Notes under the pieces: model-generated | The model's database searches: none | The model's input: only the letters and a program-made list of their open reading frames with translations | What the model was told of the DNA's origin: nothing | Shown here: piece by piece, positions 1 to 5,450 of the stretch | How positions within the stretch are numbered: the stretch's first letter is position 1 | Layout: each line of letters begins with the position of its first letter | DNA from: Thermoflexibacter sp. | GTDB taxonomy: Bacteria; Bacteroidota; Bacteroidia; Cytophagales; Thermoflexibacteraceae | Direction of reading: 5' to 3' | NCBI GenBank assembly: GCA_025455345.1 | Contig: JALOMS010000342.1 | Location: forward strand, 1-5,689 | Length of the DNA: 5,689 nucleotides | Program-made: the position numbers and the translations under genes

Positions 1-1
1 C

Positions 2-2035
2 AATCGTGTGCCTTATTTCCTCTATGGCAACCGACAAGATGGTTGGTCTTACCGAGGTCCCAGCAATAGCAAAGACGGTGGCAGTATTCCTTTGGGGCTT
101 TGGCATGGTGTAGGTGGGTGCGAAAGTGGCTTTGCAAAACCTGACCCTTTTGATGAAAATATTGTTTGGTCGGGTTGCTATGACGGAGGCTTAGACCGCT
201 ACGACCTCCGCACCAATCTGGCGCAAGATGTGAGAGTATTTCCCGAAGCGGGTTACGGCTGGAATGCGGCAGAAATGCGCTTCCGTTGGCATTGGAACTT
301 CCCTTTGAGTTTTTCGCCACACACCAAGCACAGGGTATATGTAGGTAGCCAATTTGTACATAAAACAGATGACAATGGGCAATCTTGGCAAATCATTAGC
401 CTAGATTTAACCACCAATGACAAAACCCACCAACAGCGTTCAGGCGGAGTTGCCACAGACAATTTGATGACCTTTGACGGCTGTACGCTTTTTGCAATAG
501 AGGAATCGCCCTTGCAAAAGGACTTGATTTGGGTAGGGAGCAATGACGGACAGGTGCACCTGACCAAAGACGGCGGCAAGAATTGGGAAAACCTCACCAA
601 AAACATCAATATGCCCGCTTGGGGAACGGTGGCAAATATAGAACCCTCTCGTTATGAAGCAGGTACAGCATATATCAGTGTGGACTTTCACCAATTAGGG
701 AACTTTGACCCTTATATTTTCAAAACTTCGGATTTTGGAAAAACTTGGAATATGATTAGTCAAAATATCCCCAAATCTATCCTTAGTTTCGTTCACGTAG
801 TTCGAGAAGACCCCAAAATGAAGGGAATGTTGTACGCAGGAACAGACAACGGCATTTACATCACCAAAGACGATGGAAAAACTTGGTTTCGCTTGCAAAA
901 TAACCTTCCGCCCGCGCCTGTGTATTGGCTCGCTATCCAAGAAAATTTTGATGACTTGGTAGTAAGTACCTATGGCAGAGGCTATTATATTTTAGATGAT
1001 ATTTCTGCTGTCCGCAATGCCGTTGTCAGTGTCCCCACTGACAACTCTACTCCGTTGTCTGTGTCCTCACAGACGACTTTATTCCCCCTTCGCAAGGCGT
1101 ACCGTTTCCACGAAGTGGAAGGAATCAAAGAGGATTTTCGCAGTATGAACATTGGACGCAATCCTCCGTATGGGGCGAGTATCAATTACTACTTGAAAGA
1201 CAGCACCACCAACGAAGTAAAAATTCAGATTCTCAAAGACAATCAAGTGATTAGGACGTTGGAAGGGAGGGCAATGGAAGGCAAAAAGCAAGCAGGAATC
1301 AATCGCGTGTGGTGGGATTTGCGCTACGACCCCGTGCTTTCTCCTCAACTTCGCACTTTGCCACCCGACAAGCCTTGGGTGGAACTCAACAAAGACGGTT
1401 GGCGACCTTTGGTAACTTGGGACTTGGACTTGGACGCAGGAAAGCAAGGACCCAGAGTTGCTCCAAGCCAATATACGGTGAAGTTAATTGTTGGTAATCA
1501 GGAATATACGCAAACCTTAGAAGTGCTGAAAGACCCCAATGCCCAAGGCTCGCAAGCAGAAATAGAGGAACAAGTGAAGTTTTGCTTAGAACTGCGAAAT
1601 GCCACTAACACCACCGTCAGCATGATAAACCGCTTGGAGTGGATTCGCAAAGAGCTCAAAGACGTAATGAAGGACTTGAAAGACAAAAAGCTACTTGCCG
1701 CCGCCCAAAACTTGGAAAGCAAGGCAACCAATATCGTAGCACAACTCTATGATATTCACCTCACAGGCGCACGCGAAGACGCATTCCGCAACCCCGTCCA
1801 GCTCTACGAAAGACTGCTTTCCTTGGCGAGCGACATAGGCAGTAGCGGACTTGACTTTAAGCCAACTTCCCAACAGCGCGAGGCTTACGCAGGTTTTGAC
1901 GGCAAGCTGAAAAAGGTGCAAGCTGAGTTTAAAACGGTGATAGAAAAGGACATTCCCGATTTTAATAACCAATTAAAGAAAATCAATAAGCCTTTGAAAA
2001 TCAACATAGAGCGACCTGATAAGGAAGGGAAGTAG
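2..2035 (+). CDS. Sortilin-like BNR/Asp-box beta-propeller protein (5' partial)
   Basis: The reading frame is open to the left edge: codons for Asn-Arg precede the GTG at 8, and the text continues a typical family motif, so GTG 8 is not the real start. The visible part is 677 residues; family members of this kind (VPS10/sortilin-like, often annotated WD40/YVTN/BNR-like glycosyl hydrolase) are usually about 1000 residues, so an N-terminal signal peptide and the first propeller blades are probably missing. Counting from codon 8, four Asp-boxes (S/T-x-D-x-G-x-T/S-W type) lie at 120-127 (TDDNGQSW), 186-193 (TKDGGKNW), 240-247 (TSDFGKTW) and 286-293 (TKDDGKTW). The propeller ends with VVSTYGRGYYILDD (318-331). 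A linker (about 338-360), a beta-rich region with NRVWWDLRY (432-440), and a helical, lysine-rich tail (about 515-665) follow. The likely location is the periplasm or cell surface. Enzymatic activity is not proven for this family, and the glycosidase label should be treated as tentative. The gene is visibly richer in G+C than its downstream neighbours. Confidence 0.85.
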   Translation, partial: NRVPYFLYGNRQDGWSYRGPSNSKDGGSIPLGLWHGVGGCESGFAKPDPFDENIVWSGCYDGGLDRYDLRTNLAQDVRVFPEAGYGWNAAEMRFRWHWNFPLSFSPHTKHRVYVGSQFVHKTDDNGQSWQIISLDLTTNDKTHQQRSGGVATDNLMTFDGCTLFAIEESPLQKDLIWVGSNDGQVHLTKDGGKNWENLTKNINMPAWGTVANIEPSRYEAGTAYISVDFHQLGNFDPYIFKTSDFGKTWNMISQNIPKSILSFVHVVREDPKMKGMLYAGTDNGIYITKDDGKTWFRLQNNLPPAPVYWLAIQENFDDLVVSTYGRGYYILDDISAVRNAVVSVPTDNSTPLSVSSQTTLFPLRKAYRFHEVEGIKEDFRSMNIGRNPPYGASINYYLKDSTTNEVKIQILKDNQVIRTLEGRAMEGKKQAGINRVWWDLRYDPVLSPQLRTLPPDKPWVELNKDGWRPLVTWDLDLDAGKQGPRVAPSQYTVKLIVGNQEYTQTLEVLKDPNAQGSQAEIEEQVKFCLELRNATNTTVSMINRLEWIRKELKDVMKDLKDKKLLAAAQNLESKATNIVAQLYDIHLTGAREDAFRNPVQLYERLLSLASDIGSSGLDFKPTSQQREAYAGFDGKLKKVQAEFKTVIEKDIPDFNNQLKKINKPLKINIERPDKEGK
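1022..1077. repeat. Two tandem near-identical hairpin palindromes inside the BNR-protein gene
   Basis: Copy 1 (1022-1045) has arms GTTGTCAGTG and CACTGACAAC, a perfect 10-bp stem around a 4-base loop (1032-1035). Copy 2 (1054-1077) has arms GTTGTCTGTG and CACAGACGAC, also a 10-bp stem with one G-T wobble around a 4-base loop (1064-1067). The copies differ at four of 24 positions; two of these are a matched A/T to T/A exchange that keeps the pair (1028 with 1039 in copy 1, 1060 with 1071 in copy 2). The period is 32 bp, which is not a multiple of three, so the copies are translated in different frames (VVSVPTDN and LSVSSQT). They fall in the Ser/Thr-rich linker after the propeller, where extra residues should be tolerated. 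Read on the minus strand, the loops are GGGA and AGGA. Inference: a small palindromic element inserted and duplicated within a gene. Confidence 0.75.
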
Positions 2036-2042
2036 AGAGAAT

Positions 2043-2083
2043 AACAGCACCAAACTTTACCAAAGTTTGGTGCTGTTTTGTTT
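2043..2083 (+). terminator. Rho-independent terminator of the BNR-protein gene
   Basis: A perfect 16-bp stem pairs 2043-2058 with 2062-2077 around a 3-base loop, followed by a T-rich run interrupted by one G (to 2083). It starts 8 bases after the TAG stop at 2033-2035. The T-tract lies only on the right side, so it should act on + strand transcription. The stem core is the same as in the terminator at 5414-5450. Confidence 0.85.
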
Positions 2084-2229
2084 TATAACTTTTTTCGCTC
2101 CTGCCTAAAATACTCATTTTGTTTAAATATTTTTATAAATAAATGTATAATGTCTTAACAAACTTCTTACCTTTAACCTATTGATTAGAGTCCAGAATTA
2201 ATCGCTACAATTAAAATATTTATCTGAAA

Positions 2230-3714
2230 ATGAAATCAATGTTACATAAAATCTTTGAATTAGGCATTAAGCCAGTGTATGGTGATAAGTTAAAAAGAAA
2301 AATAAGAATATGTAATCAAATTGCTTTGGTGCTGTTTATTAGCGTTTTTCTCATCAGTTTTTTCTTTTTTTACAATCAAATTTGGATATTATTTATCATA
2401 TCTTTGTCTTCGGCATTGCTGTATGCGTTAGTCCTTGTATTGAACTTTTTTTATTTGCAGCAGTACGCTCGCTTTTCATTATCTTTTTTACCCTCCCTTA
2501 TTACTTTTGTGGCACATATCTCATTTATACAAAATGAGGAAACAATAGATACTATGCTCATTGGAAATCTAATCATAACACTCATTCCTTGGCTTTTATT
2601 CGATATCAAAGAAAAACTATATCTATATTTATCTTTTCTTACTTCTGTTTCTTTTATTTTTCTTCTAAAACCGATTAGTGCCATCTTTCCCATTCATTTT
2701 GAAGCTTCTATCTTTCAAGTTCCTTTTATAGAATATCCTATGCTATTTTTTGTGATATTCATTTTTGGTAGTCTGATTTATGTGCTTAAATACGATACCT
2801 TTATTGCTGAAAACAAAAATGAAGTTTTTATCCAAGAACTTAAAGACCAACAACAAGAAATTAACTCTCAAAATGAAGAACTTTTACAACAGCAAGAGGA
2901 GTTGAATATGGTCAATGAATCTCTGAAAAATACACTGGAACAACTACAAACTACGACCTCTCGCCTTAGCAAAAGTATCAATTATGCCCAAAATATTCAG
3001 CGCATTATTCTCCCCAATGATGAGGATTTGGGGACATTCTTCCAAGATTTTTTCACCATTTACTTGCCCAAAGACATCGTGTCAGGAGATTTCTATTGGT
3101 TTCAATCTTTGAATGACAAACAAGCCATTTTCATCATGGCAGACTGTACTGGGCATGGCGTACCTGGCGCATTTATGAGTATGATTGCCAATACATTACT
3201 GCATGAGATAGTGAACGCTAAAAAAGTGATTAGCCCCCCACAAATACTGCATCTCCTCCACAACGGCATCAGGTATTTACTCAAACAAGAAGAAACGCGC
3301 AACACAGATGGCATGGATTTATCCGTTTGCCTTTTTACACAAGAAGGTAATGCGATGAACATAGATTTTGCTGGTGCAAAAAGTTTCATACTGTATGTAA
3401 AAGACGGCACACTAAATCAGCTCAATTCTGACAGAATTTCCGTAGGTGGCTTAGGCGATAGAATGCGTAATTTTACAAGCCAATACATCACACTGAACAA
3501 AGGAGATTTGATTTACTTCCTATCTGACGGGTTTATAGACCAAAATAACAGCGAACGCAAGCGTTTTGGAAGTAAAAATTTCCAACAGCTCATCAAAGAC
3601 ATTGTTGCTTTGCCGCTGTCTTCTCAAAAAGCACATTTAATGAATGTTTTATTGAATCACCAACAAGAAGAAGAGCAACGTGATGATATTTCGGTAGTTG
3701 GGTTCAGAATTTAG
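2230..3714 (+). CDS. Membrane-anchored SpoIIE/PP2C-type serine phosphatase
   Basis: This 494-residue protein has three parts. Residues about 31-187 hold roughly six hydrophobic helices (about 31-49, 51-75, 83-100, 108-125, 130-147 and 170-187) that match no sensor domain I recognise. Residues about 195-250 are a Gln/Glu/Asn-rich coiled coil. Residues about 250-494 are a SpoIIE (PP2C-like) domain with its metal-binding acids in place: SGDFYW (D287), MADCTGHGVPGAFMS (D305), TDGMDLSV (D360, D363), LSDGF (D433) and RDDISVVGF (D485, D486). The catalytic domain therefore looks intact and should remove phosphate from Ser/Thr of a cytoplasmic partner, typically an anti-sigma antagonist or similar regulator; the partner is not in this window. 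The ATG at 2230 follows an AT-rich leader with no Shine-Dalgarno, as usual in Bacteroidota; a second ATG three codons later is possible. The gene is separated from its left neighbour by a terminator and from the rhodopsin by 250 bp, so it is probably its own unit. I see no convincing promoter at 2084-2229, only weak AT-rich candidates such as TATAAT at 2146-2151. Confidence 0.9.
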   Translation: MKSMLHKIFELGIKPVYGDKLKRKIRICNQIALVLFISVFLISFFFFYNQIWILFIISLSSALLYALVLVLNFFYLQQYARFSLSFLPSLITFVAHISFIQNEETIDTMLIGNLIITLIPWLLFDIKEKLYLYLSFLTSVSFIFLLKPISAIFPIHFEASIFQVPFIEYPMLFFVIFIFGSLIYVLKYDTFIAENKNEVFIQELKDQQQEINSQNEELLQQQEELNMVNESLKNTLEQLQTTTSRLSKSINYAQNIQRIILPNDEDLGTFFQDFFTIYLPKDIVSGDFYWFQSLNDKQAIFIMADCTGHGVPGAFMSMIANTLLHEIVNAKKVISPPQILHLLHNGIRYLLKQEETRNTDGMDLSVCLFTQEGNAMNIDFAGAKSFILYVKDGTLNQLNSDRISVGGLGDRMRNFTSQYITLNKGDLIYFLSDGFIDQNNSERKRFGSKNFQQLIKDIVALPLSSQKAHLMNVLLNHQQEEEQRDDISVVGFRI

Positions 3715-3821
3715 TTGCTGAATTTTTTAGAAAAAACAAATAGTAGGAATAGAAAAGCGTATCTCATTGTCCATTTTAGCCTCAGAAATAAGTTGAAAAT
3801 TTTTGCAAAGTTTTACTCATA

Positions 3822-3864
3822 AAAAAATGTTTAATTTTTTTTTTAAGAAAGTTAAACATTTTTT
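3822..3864. terminator. AT-rich hairpin after the phosphatase gene, possible bidirectional terminator
   Basis: A perfect 13-bp inverted repeat pairs 3822-3834 with 3852-3864. The inner bases 3835-3840 can continue pairing with 3846-3851 with two G-T wobbles, leaving a loop of about five bases. The left arm begins with a run of A and the right arm ends with a run of T, so RNA from either strand would end in U. The stem has almost no G+C and lies 107 bases past the phosphatase stop, so termination would be weak; a role in the rhodopsin leader or promoter is the alternative. Confidence 0.5.
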
Positions 3865-3865
3865 A

Positions 3866-3923
3866 ATACATAATGTATATAAGTTTATAGAACTTTTAAA
3901 ATTTCAAAACTTATAAAAAGTTC
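3866..3923. promoter_or_regulatory. Cluster of dyads upstream of the rhodopsin gene
   Basis: Three hyphenated palindromes stand in a row. ATACAT and ATGTAT surround one base at 3866-3878. AAGTT and AACTT are separated by five bases at 3881-3895. AACTT and AAGTT, again five bases apart, form the third at 3908-3922. Longer arms also pair crosswise: 3879-3886 with 3907-3914, and 3890-3897 with 3916-3923 (8 bp each), an interleaved, pseudoknot-like arrangement. The cluster ends 41 bases before the rhodopsin ATG. No good match to the Bacteroidota promoter consensus (TTG, then TAnnTTTG) was found; TAAGTTTA at 3880-3887 is only a weak resemblance. The region is very AT-rich, so some pairing is expected by chance. 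Confidence 0.35.
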
Positions 3924-3964
3924 AAATAAACAATCCTTAATTACAATCTTTAATCATTAACATT

Positions 3965-4732
3965 ATGTATAACTTAGGTGTTTTACTTGATGTAACACTT
4001 CGTGCAGGTGATTACATCGGCTTTACCTTCTTTACAGGCTACATGTCTATGTTAGCCGCTTCTATCTTTTTCATTGTTGAAAGAGGTACTGTTACAGATA
4101 AGTGGAAAACTTCTCTTTTAGTATCTGCTCTGATTACTTTTATTGCCGCTGTACACTACTACTACATGCGTGGTGTATGGTTGGAAACAGCAACCTCCCC
4201 CACACAGTATCGTTACATTGACTGGACACTGACCGTGCCGCTCATGTGTGTGGAGTATTATTTAATCCTTAAACCAGCAGGTGCAAAATCTGGTATGTTA
4301 GTTCGCTTACTCTTGGGTTCTATCGTGATGCTGGTAGCAGGTTATATTGGCGAGGCAGTAGTACCCGCACAGAATGTACTTTGGGGCATTATCTCTACTT
4401 TGGGTTGGGCTTTGATTATTTATGAAATTTATGCAGGTGAGGCTTCTAAATTAGCACAATCAACTAATAATGAAGTAGTTAAGAGAGGGTATGTGATACT
4501 ACGTTGGTTCACTTTAGTAGGTTGGGCAATCTACCCTATTGGCTATATGCTTCTCCCAGGCAACCTTTTGAGTGGATTTGTAGAAGGCGTAGATTTAAGC
4601 AAATCTTCACCTGTGGATTTAGCTTATAACATAGCAGATGCCGTCAATAAGATTGGTTTCGGTCTGGTTATTTATAGCATAGCCAAAGGTGCAACAGAGG
4701 CAGAAAAAAGCAAATTAGCAACTGCCGCTTAA
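3965..4732 (+). CDS. Green-tuned proton-pumping proteorhodopsin with an antenna-type glycine
   Basis: This is a complete 255-residue seven-helix retinal protein (helices near 18-37, 49-68, 84-103, 111-129, 137-156, 174-197 and 219-240). Helix C carries RYIDWTLTVPLMCVEYY. By alignment to proteorhodopsin, D86 is the Schiff-base counterion and proton acceptor, T90 the middle residue and E97 the proton donor: the DTE motif of outward proton pumps, not the NDQ or NTQ motifs of ion pumps. H64 matches the conserved His partnering the acceptor, R83 the conserved Arg, D225 the second counterion, and K229 in ADAVNKIGFG the retinal Lys. M94 occupies the spectral-tuning site (105 in proteorhodopsin), where Met or Leu gives green absorption. 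G141 in LWGIIST lines up with xanthorhodopsin Gly156. The protein should sit in the inner membrane and build proton-motive force in light. The start is supported by family length and the conserved GDYIGFTFF region; there is no Shine-Dalgarno and no cleavable signal peptide is evident. A blh gene for retinal is not visible in the window. Confidence 0.96.
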   Translation: MYNLGVLLDVTLRAGDYIGFTFFTGYMSMLAASIFFIVERGTVTDKWKTSLLVSALITFIAAVHYYYMRGVWLETATSPTQYRYIDWTLTVPLMCVEYYLILKPAGAKSGMLVRLLLGSIVMLVAGYIGEAVVPAQNVLWGIISTLGWALIIYEIYAGEASKLAQSTNNEVVKRGYVILRWFTLVGWAIYPIGYMLLPGNLLSGFVEGVDLSKSSPVDLAYNIADAVNKIGFGLVIYSIAKGATEAEKSKLATAA

Positions 4733-4765
4733 CCAACTCTTTCGTTATTTTCATTAATTGATTAC

Positions 4766-4867
4766 AAAGGCTTAGCACCATTCTAAAATCTTTTATGTGC
4801 AGTTTGATTTACTAATACATACTCATTAAAATCACACTGCATATATTGGGAAGGTTGCTAAGCCTTT
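4766..4867. other. Imperfect ~100-nt foldback between the rhodopsin and NTF2-like genes
   Basis: The outer arms AAAGGCTTAGCA (4766-4777) and TGCTAAGCCTTT (4856-4867) pair perfectly over 12 bp, with CC/GG beyond a one-base bulge extending inward. Inner arms 4798-4810 and 4829-4841 pair at 12 of 13 positions (one mismatch, 4804 with 4835) and can extend to 4794/4845 with a wobble at 4797/4842; the apical loop is 4811-4828. The structure starts 33 bases after the rhodopsin stop and ends 22 bases before the next ATG. No T-run follows, so it is not a classical terminator. It could be an mRNA processing or stability element, a leader structure of the downstream gene, or a small MITE-like element; no target-site duplication is evident. 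Confidence 0.6.
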
Positions 4868-4889
4868 CCATTTTAATCATTCTAATACC

Positions 4890-5366
4890 ATGAATTTAAT
4901 TATAAAAAATACAGTAGGGAAGGAAATATTTGAACATCTGCCATTTTATAATCTGACTATTAATATGTTAGAATGTGTCAGTACCCATAATTTTGATGTA
5001 CTTGCTACTATCTGCGATGATGACTTTGGTATCATAGACTTGGATACGCAAGGCAAAAATGTGGTAGTAGCCAATCGTCAAGAATGGGAAAATTGGTTTC
5101 GCAGTCTTTTTGCCAAGTTAGATGCTATGCAGGCAAACACTCATTCAGAAATACTTAACTATCAAGCAATACAAACTGTCGATATGGGTTATTCTGTCGT
5201 CAATTTTTGTCAAAGTTTGGAGGTAGGCGGATTCATTGGGAAATTTTACTGTGTAGCTACTATTATATGGAAAAGAGTAGAACAAGAATGGAAAGAATCT
5301 CGCTGGCACGTATCTTTGATTCGCACAGAGCCTGAAAATTTATTACAAGAAACGAAATCAGCCTAA
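4890..5366 (+). CDS. Small NTF2/SnoaL-like protein downstream of rhodopsin
   Basis: A 158-residue soluble protein without signal peptide or membrane segments. It resembles the NTF2-like (SnoaL/DUF4440) cone fold: an N-terminal helical stretch with NLTINMLECVSTHNFDVL (21-38), acidic CDDDFGIIDLD (42-52), a helix around NRQEWENWFRSLFAKLD (62-78), then strands at about 86-96, 99-112 (DMGYSVVNF), 117-130 (KFYCVATIIWKR) and a final WHVSLIR strand (139-145). The assignment rests on this pattern and length, not on a diagnostic motif. Such proteins can be enzymes, ligand binders or dimerising scaffolds; no catalytic Asp-His pair can be assigned with confidence. The gene lies 157 bp downstream of the rhodopsin in the same direction, with a foldback but no T-tract terminator between, and ends before a strong terminator at 5414, which fits a shared transcript. 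Just before the ATG, TTTAATCATT (4872-4881) repeats the 10-mer seen before the rhodopsin start. The function is unknown. Confidence 0.8.
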   Translation: MNLIIKNTVGKEIFEHLPFYNLTINMLECVSTHNFDVLATICDDDFGIIDLDTQGKNVVVANRQEWENWFRSLFAKLDAMQANTHSEILNYQAIQTVDMGYSVVNFCQSLEVGGFIGKFYCVATIIWKRVEQEWKESRWHVSLIRTEPENLLQETKSA

Positions 5367-5413
5367 CCTGCAAGGAAAAACAACCTCTTAAGAGGGGAAT
5401 TAACCAAAAAGAC

Positions 5414-5450
5414 ACAGCACCAAACTTTCTCAAAGTTTGGTGCTGTTTCG
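5414..5450 (+). terminator. Terminator after the NTF2-like gene, stem identical to the 2043 terminator
   Basis: A perfect 15-bp stem pairs 5414-5428 with 5432-5446 around a 3-base loop, followed by TT, C, G and TT, a weaker T-tract than in the first copy. Both arms match those of the 2043-2077 hairpin over all 15 bp; only the first two loop bases differ. It lies 47 bases past the stop codon at 5364-5366. A small perfect palindrome, CCTCTTAAGAGG (5384-5395), stands between the stop and the hairpin. Confidence 0.8.

Noticed and set aside
8..10. GTG as the start of the first gene
   Set aside because: The frame is open upstream to the window edge, and the residues around it belong inside a beta-propeller protein that should be several hundred residues longer.
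1309..1497. Open frame on the + strand inside the BNR-protein gene
   Set aside because: It lies wholly within a strongly supported coding region in another frame, and its translation looks like out-of-frame sequence with no recognisable motif.
191..1972. Several minus-strand open frames of 62-130 codons across the BNR-protein gene
   Set aside because: They are antisense to a gene with clear family motifs throughout, are Cys/Ser/Phe-rich in the manner of shadow frames, and have no recognisable domains.
2119..2151. TTG and TATAAT as a promoter for the phosphatase gene
   Set aside because: The spacing is too long for a sigma-70 type promoter, and it fits the Bacteroidota TAnnTTTG consensus poorly in an AT-rich background.
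2451..3410. Minus-strand open frames opposite the phosphatase gene
   Set aside because: They mirror the membrane and catalytic parts of a well-supported gene and show no domain of their own.
3723..3736. Six T and six A around AG as a terminator just after the phosphatase stop
   Set aside because: It is a low-complexity palindrome with a 2-base gap and no G-C pairs, so a stable RNA hairpin is unlikely.
3965..4732. Sodium- or chloride-pumping rhodopsin, or a sensory rhodopsin
   Set aside because: Helix C has Asp, Thr and Glu (D86, T90, E97), the proton-pump set, rather than NDQ or NTQ; the donor Glu is normally replaced in sensory forms, and no transducer gene is adjacent.
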